A DNA stretch of 64,000 nt from Cuniculiplasma sp052315415. Lineage in GTDB: Archaea; Thermoplasmatota; Thermoplasmata; Thermoplasmatales; Thermoplasmataceae. The notes beneath the pieces were generated by a model. It saw only the letters and a program-made list of their open reading frames with translations, was not told the origin of the DNA and made no database searches. Both the position numbers and the translations under genes were made by a program. This document shows positions 41,723 to 49,954 of this stretch, in pieces; the stretch's first letter is position 1; every line of letters begins with the position of its first letter. The stretch is taken from the NCBI GenBank assembly GCA_052315415.1, contig JBLSDH010000002.1:127595-191594 (forward strand), given 5' to 3'.

Positions 41723-43528
41723 ATGGATCTTAGAGAGAATTCCCTAGAGATTCATGGATTTGTTTCAATTTACGGCAATCTCATTAGGGGATCCTTTTTT
41801 AAAAAAATTTACAGAATAAATGAAAATATCTTTATCTTTCAATTTCACAGCACTGATGTAAAAAAAGGATCACTTTACGTAGATTTGAGGAGAGGTATAT
41901 GTCTGAAGGATGTCGAAAGAGGGAATGAACCAGACAGTCTTACAATGTATCTCAGAAAAATATTCTCAGATAAAAAAATTTCAGATATCAGACAGATAAA
42001 CTTTGATAGGGTTTTAAGAATAGACACATTCAACGGATATTCAATTGTGTTTGAAATGTTCAGGGAAGGTAACCTCATTATTCTCAATGATAACATAATA
42101 GAGTTTGCGTTAAATCAAAAGGAGTGGAAAAATAGAAAAATAATCAAGGGTGAGATGTACATACCTCCAACACTTAATGATCCCTTAACTATGGAGGATG
42201 AAAAAATAGCTGAAATATTTAGAAGTAGCAAAGGTTCAATAGTTCAGACAATGGCAACAAGATTGAACCTTGGAGGACAACTTTCAGAGGAAATTCTATA
42301 CAAGACAGGAATAAATAAAGATGAGAAACCTTTAAACCTCATTGAAAAAATTAGCTTAATAAGAAGTAGTTTTATTGAAACCATAAAACTTGTGGATATG
42401 GATAGGGGATATGTCTATGGAGATAACTTGACACCCATCCTTATGAAACATATTCAAAGTGAACCTGATAAAATATTTGAAAGTTTTAATGCAGGGCTAT
42501 CAGAATTTATGGACAGGACCTTTGAAGAGGAAAAAGATACGAAAACAAAGGCAGAAAAAATAATGGAAAGCCAGAAGAAAACCATGGAAACATATGAGAA
42601 ACTTGCATATATGACACAGCAAATTGGCGAATTTATATCTTCAAATTTTTCCATTTTAAATCAAATTTTAAAAAATTCCATTAAAATGAAACCGGGTGAA
42701 AAAATAAATACAACTGAAGGAGAGATGGAATTAGTTGAATTTGACGGTTCAAAAAAGATTTTGAAATTTTCTGTTAATGATAAAGTTATTGAACTGAATT
42801 TAAAAAAAAGTATTGGAGAAAATATGAATATCTACTTTGAAAAATCAAAGGAATACAGAAATAAAATTGAAGGTATAAAAGAGGCTATAAAAAAGCAGAT
42901 GGAGAACGAAAAAATTGAGGAGAAAAAAAGAAAGGTGCAGAGGCAGAAATTCTGGTTTGAGGCCTACCACTGGTTCTTCACGGAATCAGACTTGCTTGTT
43001 ATCGCGGGAAAAAACACAGATACAAATGAGAAAGTTGTTAAGAAACATCTTTCAGATCACGATATATATGTACATGCGGATATGTACGGAGCTCCGAGCA
43101 CAGTTATTAAGTCAGAAGGTAAGGAGATAAGGGAACAAGACATAATTGAGGCTGCTAAGTTCAGTGTATCATTTTCAAGGGCCTGGCAGAATGGACTGGT
43201 AAGTTCCAGCGCATATTGGGTTTATCCTGTTCAGGTAAGTAAAACTCCTGAATCTGGTGAATATGTAAGAAAGGGCTCATGGGTTATCAGGGGACAGAGA
43301 AATTACATGTTTGAACTGCCACTTAAATTGTCAGTAAAAAAAATAACGTATAAGGGCGTGGAAATTCCAATGATCTATCCATACAGAGAAGGAGAAAATG
43401 ACTGCGTCACCATAATCCCTGGAAACGAAAAAAGAGAAAAAGTGGCAGAGATAATATCTAAAAGACTTGAACTTGACAGAGATGAGATTTTTCAGATACT
43501 GCCAAATGGTGGTTCCAGGATTCTATGA
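41723..43528 (+). CDS. rqcH: RqcH/NFACT family ribosome quality-control protein
   Basis: 601 residues: NFACT-N domain (about 1-170), helix-hairpin-helix region, a coiled-coil region (about 270-410, KKQMENEKIEEKKRKVQ) and the C-terminal NFACT-R domain (about 411-540) with WFEAYHWFF, HDIYVHADMYGAPS and AYWVYPVQVSKT. The family binds obstructed 50S subunits and, in bacteria, adds C-terminal alanine tails; archaeal members are predicted to do likewise. A C-terminal NFACT-C-like part completes the protein. Single gene, no operon partner on the plus strand. Confidence 0.9.
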   Translation: MDLRENSLEIHGFVSIYGNLIRGSFFKKIYRINENIFIFQFHSTDVKKGSLYVDLRRGICLKDVERGNEPDSLTMYLRKIFSDKKISDIRQINFDRVLRIDTFNGYSIVFEMFREGNLIILNDNIIEFALNQKEWKNRKIIKGEMYIPPTLNDPLTMEDEKIAEIFRSSKGSIVQTMATRLNLGGQLSEEILYKTGINKDEKPLNLIEKISLIRSSFIETIKLVDMDRGYVYGDNLTPILMKHIQSEPDKIFESFNAGLSEFMDRTFEEEKDTKTKAEKIMESQKKTMETYEKLAYMTQQIGEFISSNFSILNQILKNSIKMKPGEKINTTEGEMELVEFDGSKKILKFSVNDKVIELNLKKSIGENMNIYFEKSKEYRNKIEGIKEAIKKQMENEKIEEKKRKVQRQKFWFEAYHWFFTESDLLVIAGKNTDTNEKVVKKHLSDHDIYVHADMYGAPSTVIKSEGKEIREQDIIEAAKFSVSFSRAWQNGLVSSSAYWVYPVQVSKTPESGEYVRKGSWVIRGQRNYMFELPLKLSVKKITYKGVEIPMIYPYREGENDCVTIIPGNEKREKVAEIISKRLELDRDEIFQILPNGGSRIL

Positions 43529-44461
43529 AGATAGAAATTTTTTAAGATTTTCTATAGACTTAACACTTTCTGGGTCCACATTCCTGTTTTTTGCAACATA
43601 ATATGTTAAAAGATCAAAATAGTGTATGAGATAAAATGATTCTTCAATTTCATTATTGCAAACAGGATTGATTTTCATAATCTCAAGATTTTGGTCCTTG
43701 GTCATGAAATCCACCCTTTTTCTTATTCTCTCATTATTAATCCTGCCAGCAAATATATAAATAAACTTATCTGACATATCCCTGTTTTCAAGCATGGGTA
43801 CAATTTCGTTATGATTCTGTTCAGAAAGGTTGCTGCTGATTGCAAATATTTTTGAAATTTCGTTAAATTGAGTCTTAGCCCTATAACTGATACCAGCCTG
43901 TTTTCCCCATGTTATTATATAAGGAATTTTTCCATCAGATGCTATTTTTCTGGCCATAGTCTCAATTTCTTTCTCTTTTTCCCTTGCTTTTCTTACGGAA
44001 CTAATTATACCTTCAATATCCACATTCCCAACAAGAGTATTTATCAATGGAATAAGAAGGAAACCTATGGCCTGCCTAGGCTGTAAACCCTTCGGAACAC
44101 TAATTACCCTATCCGCAATTTCAGATAAAACTCCCCCTGAAGTGATTGCATGAACTTCTATTCCTCTTTCCTTTGCCTGTTTTGCCACACTGATGGTTTC
44201 CTCTGTATTACCCGAGTAACTAATTGCAACAAAGAAGCTTTTCTTCCCTGCATATTTTGGCAGATCATATGAATCTACAGTAATAACAGGCATATTTTCA
44301 TAAAAACCAGCCAATAACCTTCCCGCCACACCTGATCCACCCATACCAGAAATTATAACATTATTGTATGAACCTTCTGTAATTTGGAATCTTTCTTTGA
44401 ATTTAACCTGGTCTTCCAGTGAAATTATCTGTTCATAAAAGGAAGGGAAGAAAGTGGCCAT
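43523..44461 (-). CDS. Bifunctional phosphoglucose/phosphomannose isomerase
   Basis: 312 residues. SIS-domain enzyme of the archaeal PGI/PMI type: GMGGSGVAGRLL near the start (39-50), SYSGNTEETIS around 80, and a second SIS domain with RGIEVHAITSGG and NEISKIFAISSNLSEQNHNEIVPM, whose Glu and His are catalytic in relatives. Converts fructose-6-phosphate to glucose- and mannose-6-phosphate. The gene 3' end overlaps the convergent rqcH gene by 6 bp. A 29-residue open frame lies 4 bp upstream. Confidence 0.92.
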   Translation of the reverse strand: MATFFPSFYEQIISLEDQVKFKERFQITEGSYNNVIISGMGGSGVAGRLLAGFYENMPVITVDSYDLPKYAGKKSFFVAISYSGNTEETISVAKQAKERGIEVHAITSGGVLSEIADRVISVPKGLQPRQAIGFLLIPLINTLVGNVDIEGIISSVRKAREKEKEIETMARKIASDGKIPYIITWGKQAGISYRAKTQFNEISKIFAISSNLSEQNHNEIVPMLENRDMSDKFIYIFAGRINNERIRKRVDFMTKDQNLEIMKINPVCNNEIEESFYLIHYFDLLTYYVAKNRNVDPESVKSIENLKKFLSS

Positions 44462-44465
44462 TTTA

Positions 44466-44555
44466 TCACAGAGGATTTATTACCATCATGAAACCCCATA
44501 TGCTTGGCAACAATGCTCCCAGGATAATCAGAAGATAGATCAGTGATTTTTTCAT
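44466..44555 (-). CDS. Probable 29-residue single-TM membrane peptide
   Basis: An ATG at 44555 opens MKKSLIYLLIILGALLPSI and continues WGFMMVINPL before a TGA at 44466-44468. The peptide has a basic N-terminus, one hydrophobic helix and no stop in 29 codons in an AT-rich region. An A/T-rich TATA-like stretch (about 44580-44590) lies about 25-35 bp upstream, and the stop is 4 bp before the PGI start. It fills the only otherwise empty space between arginine deiminase and PGI. No homologue is claimed. Confidence 0.45.
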   Translation of the reverse strand: MKKSLIYLLIILGALLPSIWGFMMVINPL

Positions 44556-44588
44556 ATTTTGGAATTAAAAATTATGTAATATATTTTT

Positions 44589-45809
44589 TTATTTTCTACG
44601 CAGTGCCATTGTCATGCAATGGGCACCCCCATAACCCCCTGTGAGTTCCTGGAGATCAACGTTTATGCAATCTACTCCGTTTTCAGTGAGATCCTTTCTA
44701 TATGGAAACATATGTTCCTCATTTTCACCTTTTACAATATTTGAAGTCAAAATTCCCTGCTCCCTCAATCTTTTATAAACCTTTCTTGAATCTATCCCTA
44801 TAATTTTTCCGTCAGAAACGGTAAGGAAATTTGAGGAATAACTTAGCTGTTCCTCAATTGACAAATCTATGAAATTGAATTGCTTCTCATTCATATAAGA
44901 GTATAGATCAGTTTCTCCCTCCATTTCATATATCTCACCATTCCTCTTATAGATCTTTCCATTCGCCCTCTTTGCAAGGTAGACTGAACATATCACTGTG
45001 TTTTTTGATGCTATATTGAAATATGTGTCAAGGTGCATATTGTTCAAAAAGTCGTTCTTCATGAAATCATATTTTGGATTTTCCACAACAAGCACTTCTT
45101 CATGTTCAAAAATTCCTGAATTCATTGCACTTAATGCCCCCTCCATGTTTGACCTTGATCCTACCCCAATTAGACCAAATTTATCGCAGGGGATGTAATC
45201 TCCACCTTCCAGATATCCGGAATTTAGTTTCTTTACATCCTCATTGCCAAGTATTTCCTTTGCAATATTATACATAAGTTCTGTTTCATTGGCTCTTTGT
45301 GGAAGTTTCAGATTCAGTGATAAAACCCCACTACTGCCAACAATCTGCTGATCCCTCATGAAATATAAATTTGTGAGAGGCCTAATAAGAAAACCGTCCG
45401 GATACTGCATGTTTGTTTCAGCATCTTCCATAACATTAAGGCGTGGGTCAAAAAGTAGGAGGTTGAGAACAGTTTCAATGTCTACATTTTTCAGGTTTTT
45501 GGACATTTCATCCCTGTATGCTTTTCTGTTCTTTGCCTCCATGAATATTCCCTTATCCCTTAATATCCCTTCAAGGGAAATTCTTAATTTTTCATCGTTT
45601 TCTTTTACAATGTCTCTTAGAAGTCGGACCTGAACACCATTCTCTTTTAGGATGGCCCTAAGATTTTCATGTTCAATTATGCCCTTTTTTCTATTAAATG
45701 CCCTTTCAAATAGAAATGCCCTCGGAGTAAGCATTGCACAGTCAATCTCAACACCAGGTTCATGCATCCAGACCTCCTTTAAACTATCCCACTCAGCCTT
45801 GATATACAT
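44589..45809 (-). CDS. arcA: Arginine deiminase
   Basis: 406 residues. Hydrolyses arginine to citrulline and ammonia. Guanidino-group amidinotransferase fold with WMHEPGVEID, LYFMRDQQIV, SGYLEGGDYIP, and the catalytic Cys398 in GGYGGAHCMTMALRR. The start ATG 45809 overlaps the NMD3 stop by 1 bp (TGATG) and has GGAG 8 bp upstream; a GTG at 45827 is less likely. No carbamate kinase or ornithine transcarbamoylase gene is in the window. Position after NMD3 suggests a shared transcript. Confidence 0.93.
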   Translation of the reverse strand: MYIKAEWDSLKEVWMHEPGVEIDCAMLTPRAFLFERAFNRKKGIIEHENLRAILKENGVQVRLLRDIVKENDEKLRISLEGILRDKGIFMEAKNRKAYRDEMSKNLKNVDIETVLNLLLFDPRLNVMEDAETNMQYPDGFLIRPLTNLYFMRDQQIVGSSGVLSLNLKLPQRANETELMYNIAKEILGNEDVKKLNSGYLEGGDYIPCDKFGLIGVGSRSNMEGALSAMNSGIFEHEEVLVVENPKYDFMKNDFLNNMHLDTYFNIASKNTVICSVYLAKRANGKIYKRNGEIYEMEGETDLYSYMNEKQFNFIDLSIEEQLSYSSNFLTVSDGKIIGIDSRKVYKRLREQGILTSNIVKGENEEHMFPYRKDLTENGVDCINVDLQELTGGYGGAHCMTMALRRK

Positions 45810-46822
45810 CAGATCATCTCCGGACACAATGATTCATTATAAATGAAAACATTGACCATTTTTCCTGGTTCAGGTGCATTTTCCCATCTGTGTGCTGTAT
45901 ACCTTTTAAAATTTTTATCGTCAAGAAGTTCAAGCTCATCTCCATTGCTTGACAATACGATCATTTTCCTCTCTTCTGCCTTGTTTCCTGTATATTTGAT
46001 CTCCATAAGGTCTATTGAATTTCTTCTTAGAAAAAAATTTCTATCGTTGTTAAAATCATATAAATTTAAGCCACCTTTCATTTTCCCAAGATAAATATAA
46101 TTTTTCCCTTCAATTTCAATTATTGAGCCCACGGGTGCATCAAAAACCCTCAATAAGTATGTAAATCGATAGAACTTTTTCCCATCCTTAACCCCTGCCA
46201 GGGTATTTGAAGTGTTTGTCTTGGAATATTCTCTGCCGGAAACATCCTTCACGAAACTTTCACCGTCCCTTTTCTTTCCAAGATAAACATCTATGCCTTC
46301 TTTAAGGACTTCAACCTTTGATATAAATGATTCAGGTGAGTTTTCCTTTTTGGATTCTATTGAATGCAATAGTTGATCCTTTATTTCTATTATCCTATCT
46401 GAAATTCCCCCTGTGATTCCCCTTATCTGAATTTTTGCCTCGTAATATGAGCCGGTAATCTTATTACAATTTGGACAGCTTATATTTTGTCTTGTAAGAT
46501 GGATTTTTCCCTGAAACTCTCTTGTTTCTCCACTTAATGACACTAACATTTTATAATATGCCATGTCCGAATGGCCCCTTTCAATCTCAATATTTTCTAT
46601 TTTAAATGGTTCACTCACAGTAAATAGTTTTTTTGAATTTTCTGACCATGAAATATCACCATTGGAATACTCCCATTTTTTTCCTACTTTTACGGATTCA
46701 CATTTAGGACATTTAATATATTCAAGTGATCCTGGAACTGAAATTGAAATCTCATTCCACAGACATCTGGAGCCTTTGCCCCTCCATACTGCTTCTTCAT
46801 CTCCACATATGACACATTTCAT
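45809..46822 (-). CDS. nmd3: NMD3-like ribosome biogenesis protein
   Basis: 337 residues. The archaeal form of the eukaryotic 60S export adaptor NMD3, probably a 50S assembly factor. Zinc-binding Cys-x2-Cys pairs are at CVIC (3-6), CPKC and CPNC. The rest includes beta-rich, SH3/OB-like regions (SIIEIEGKNYIYLGKM). Length fits archaeal NMD3. Lies 2 bp after the acyl-CoA dehydrogenase stop and overlaps arginine deiminase by 1 bp. Confidence 0.88.
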   Translation of the reverse strand: MKCVICGDEEAVWRGKGSRCLWNEISISVPGSLEYIKCPKCESVKVGKKWEYSNGDISWSENSKKLFTVSEPFKIENIEIERGHSDMAYYKMLVSLSGETREFQGKIHLTRQNISCPNCNKITGSYYEAKIQIRGITGGISDRIIEIKDQLLHSIESKKENSPESFISKVEVLKEGIDVYLGKKRDGESFVKDVSGREYSKTNTSNTLAGVKDGKKFYRFTYLLRVFDAPVGSIIEIEGKNYIYLGKMKGGLNLYDFNNDRNFFLRRNSIDLMEIKYTGNKAEERKMIVLSSNGDELELLDDKNFKRYTAHRWENAPEPGKMVNVFIYNESLCPEMI

Positions 46823-46824
46823 AA

Positions 46825-47976
46825 TTATTCAACTTCCTTTCCCTGCCTGTATTCCTTAACAAGTGAATTTGATATCAATCTCTTTCTTATTTCAGTTGTG
46901 CCTGCGCCTATCTGTCCCAATATCGCATCTCTCAGAAGCATGTTGATGCCTGAATCATGAATATAGCCATACCCACCATGGATCTGTATTGCCTCCCTTG
47001 CCACCCTTTCTGAAATTATGGCAGAATAAAGTATTGATGCAGCAGCATCCTTTACATTCATCTTATTCTCTTCCACTTTTTGTAATGCGTCGTATGCAAG
47101 AAGTCTTGCAGCTCTGTATTCTGTATACATTGTTGCAAGTTTGTCCTGTATCATCTCGAATTCGTATAGACTTTTTGAAAACTGTTTTCTTTCTATGGAG
47201 TATGAAATGGACTCGTTTATTGCTCTCCTTGCAATTCCAACGAATATGAATGATAACATTGCCCTCTCAACATTCAGGCCCCCGAGTATTATGTCCTTTC
47301 CTCCCTTATATTTACCCAGGATACGATCATCACCAACCTTAATAGAATCGAAATAAAGTTCCCCAGTGGGTGACCCCCTCATTCCCATTTTATCAAATTT
47401 TTTTCCCCTTGAAAAACCCTCGTCATCTGATCTGAGCAGGAATGCTGTGTAATCATCTTCAGTTCTGGCATATGCAATGATCACATCTGCATAAGGTGCA
47501 TTTGTAATGTAGGTTTTTGATCCTTTAATAATATAATGATCACCTTTTTTCTCAGCAGTGGTCTTCATGTTAAGGGCGTCTGATCCGCTTCCTGGTTCTG
47601 TTAATGCCAGTGATCCAATGGATTTTCCTGAACACAAATCAGGGAGATACATATTTTTCTGTGTTTCGTTTCCGTTTCTGAATAGATTATCCACCATGAG
47701 ATTGCTATGGGCCCCATATGAAAGTGCTAAACCTGGGGAAGAGTAACCAAGCTCCTCCTCTATTATGGCCTGTCCAAGGTAACCTATTCCAGAACCTCCA
47801 TATTCTTCGCTTACGGTTGCCCCAAGATAACCCTGATTACCCATCTGCCTGAACACATCTTTCGGAAAATAATCCTCAAGATCTATTTTTTTTCTTATTG
47901 GTTCAACTTTATCTTTTACAAAGGATCTTACATTTTTTCTGAGTTCATCATAAAAAGATTGATCAATAGCAAACAT
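46825..47976 (-). CDS. Acyl-CoA dehydrogenase (IVD/LCAD-like)
   Basis: FAD-dependent enzyme of 383 residues. SLALTEPGSGSD (122-133), FAD/substrate-binding QIHGGYGYIHDSG and the end QIGAGTTEIRKRL are typical. The Glu of medium-chain enzymes (YEG) is replaced by GAG near the C-terminus, but Glu237 (LNVERAML) occupies the alternative catalytic position used by isovaleryl-CoA and long-chain enzymes. It may act in branched-chain amino acid or beta-oxidation breakdown with the enzymes at 1023-3774. First gene of a run with NMD3 and arginine deiminase. Confidence 0.9.
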   Translation of the reverse strand: MFAIDQSFYDELRKNVRSFVKDKVEPIRKKIDLEDYFPKDVFRQMGNQGYLGATVSEEYGGSGIGYLGQAIIEEELGYSSPGLALSYGAHSNLMVDNLFRNGNETQKNMYLPDLCSGKSIGSLALTEPGSGSDALNMKTTAEKKGDHYIIKGSKTYITNAPYADVIIAYARTEDDYTAFLLRSDDEGFSRGKKFDKMGMRGSPTGELYFDSIKVGDDRILGKYKGGKDIILGGLNVERAMLSFIFVGIARRAINESISYSIERKQFSKSLYEFEMIQDKLATMYTEYRAARLLAYDALQKVEENKMNVKDAAASILYSAIISERVAREAIQIHGGYGYIHDSGINMLLRDAILGQIGAGTTEIRKRLISNSLVKEYRQGKEVE

Positions 47977-48464
47977 ATGATCTTTATGGTATTGAAATTT
48001 AAATGTTTTTCGTGTAATATTGAATATCTAGATTTCATTTAATATTTTGCTTATTATTGTGAATGAAGGTTTTAGGAAGCTGCATTTTATAAAAAAATTT
48101 TAATGTGTAGAAAGAGAATAGAGGTATTTAATTTCATTAGCTTTTTTCATTTAAAAAAAATTCAATTCAATTTGTTTAATAGTTCTCCATATTTCTTATT
48201 TTTCTTTCAATGATTTTGCAATAGCTGAGTGTTAGAAAATCCATATTGAAATGATTTTTCTTTGCTTTAAAAACATTATTTTGCTAACACAAAATTAGAA
48301 ATTTCAATTCTTTGGTAATCTGAATAAAATTTTTGCAGATGCTATATATTTATTTAATTTGTTGAAGGTTGTTAATGCAAATAAATATGTAATAAATTTA
48401 AAAATGTTTATTCCCGTAATTTAATAATTAAAATACTTAATATACGTAAGAGAAATTTCAATGA
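47977..48464. other. 488-bp AT-rich intergenic region with an inverted repeat
   Basis: The longest gene-free stretch in the window. I find no convincing coding frame, tRNA or known RNA. An inverted repeat GTGTTAG-AAAAT (48229-48240) pairs with ATTTT-G-CTAACAC (48278-48290), 12 pairs with one bulge and a loop of about 37 nt. The right part (about 48340-48460) is promoter-like for the glycosyltransferase gene, with several TATA-like stretches. Confidence 0.4.
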
Positions 48465-49952
48465 GTGCAGATATGGCTTATCATATCCATAATTTCACTT
48501 GCTTTTACATTACCAGTTCTTGTTAATTCATATTATCAATTAATACTCCTTATCAGTGCTTTCTTTTATCCCTTAAATTTAGAGGCTGAGAAACCAATTT
48601 TATTTGATTTTCCAACAGTTTCAATATTGATAGCAGTATTCAATGAAAAAAATGTAATAGGGGACACTCTTGACAGAATCTCTAAGTTAGAATATCCACA
48701 TGATAAAATAACTGTCATAGTGGCGGATGATTCAAATGATGAAACCCTTTCTATTGTTAACGAACATCTTAAGAAACTTGAGGAACTCGGAATTAAAACT
48801 TTTCACAGCAGGAGGGAGAATAGGGAAAATTTCAAAAGTGGAGCTTTAAATAAGGCAATGGAGTATGTTAAAAGCGATTATGTTCTACTTCTGGATGCAG
48901 ATTCAAAAGTTCAGGAGGATACACTGATTAAAGGCATACATGCAATCAATACACATGAGGATACAGCATTTGTTTCCTACAGAGTTGGCCATTATAACAG
49001 GTATTTTAACAGGATTACCCAGATGTTTGCATTATCATTGGACATGGGAGATACGGTGAACAAAATGGGATCATACAGGCTTAATTTGCCATATTCACTG
49101 CAGGGTGGTTTTACCCTTGTAAAAACTGAGGATCTTAAGGATGTTGGATTATGGTCAGAAAACACAATAACTGAGGATGCTGATCTTTCATGGAAGATAT
49201 ATCTGAAGGGTAAAAGAGGTATTTATCTCAGTAATTGCAGGGTTTACAGTGAAGATCCATTTACTCTCGAGACCTGGAAAAAACAGACAGCAAGAGTCCA
49301 ACAGGGATGGACAAAACTTGAACTGGAAAAATTTGGAGAAACATTGAAGGCGAAAAATATACGCATTAGAGATAGAATAGCTCTATTGATTATATTCATG
49401 GCTCCCTTTTCAAATATCAGCTGGATTATAACCTCCTTTCTTTCTGCCTTTGCAGTAATATTTAGAATCGAGTCTCCAGCAAATTCACTATTCAGCAATC
49501 CCATTTATGTTGTTGCCCTTGCCTTACCAACTGGCCTCTTCTACCTTTCTGGAGTTTTGGCATTGAAGGTGCAGAACATTCTGTCATTAAAGGATCTGAT
49601 TATGATTCCAGTTTTATCATACATAGGTGCCTGTATGATAATGAGAAGTGCAATTGGATTTGTTAACGGAATGATGAAAAAGAGGGGTAATTTTTTCAGA
49701 ACGCCTAAAAAAGGTCTTGATAATAATGAGGCACTGGAATATCACAAGCAGCTAAAAATGGACAGGGCAGACATACTTGAATTGATTTTTTCAATTTCAG
49801 GAATAATCGTTGGTCTTTCAGTACTTTTCTATGGTGTATGGACACTGGCACTGTCCATGCTAGCATTTGCAATCTTCACACTTAAATCTGTTAACTTCAA
49901 AAGGGATGAAAAAGTTGCAGTAGTAAATAAGGAGATGCTATTTGATGAATGA
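48465..49952 (+). CDS. Processive family 2 glycosyltransferase (cellulose synthase-like)
   Basis: 495 residues. An N-terminal hydrophobic segment (about 3-25), then a GT2 catalytic domain with ILIAVFNEKNVIGDT, VADDSNDET, LLDADSKV (DxD), TEDADLSW and RVQQGW near residue 285 (variant of the Q-x2-RW motif), then several C-terminal transmembrane helices (about 315-475). It would extend a polysaccharide across or at the cytoplasmic membrane; the sugar is unknown. The start is GTG at 48465, directly preceded by an in-frame stop; an ATG at 48461 is in a different frame. Confidence 0.87.
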   Translation: MQIWLIISIISLAFTLPVLVNSYYQLILLISAFFYPLNLEAEKPILFDFPTVSILIAVFNEKNVIGDTLDRISKLEYPHDKITVIVADDSNDETLSIVNEHLKKLEELGIKTFHSRRENRENFKSGALNKAMEYVKSDYVLLLDADSKVQEDTLIKGIHAINTHEDTAFVSYRVGHYNRYFNRITQMFALSLDMGDTVNKMGSYRLNLPYSLQGGFTLVKTEDLKDVGLWSENTITEDADLSWKIYLKGKRGIYLSNCRVYSEDPFTLETWKKQTARVQQGWTKLELEKFGETLKAKNIRIRDRIALLIIFMAPFSNISWIITSFLSAFAVIFRIESPANSLFSNPIYVVALALPTGLFYLSGVLALKVQNILSLKDLIMIPVLSYIGACMIMRSAIGFVNGMMKKRGNFFRTPKKGLDNNEALEYHKQLKMDRADILELIFSISGIIVGLSVLFYGVWTLALSMLAFAIFTLKSVNFKRDEKVAVVNKEMLFDE

Positions 49953-49954
49953 TT

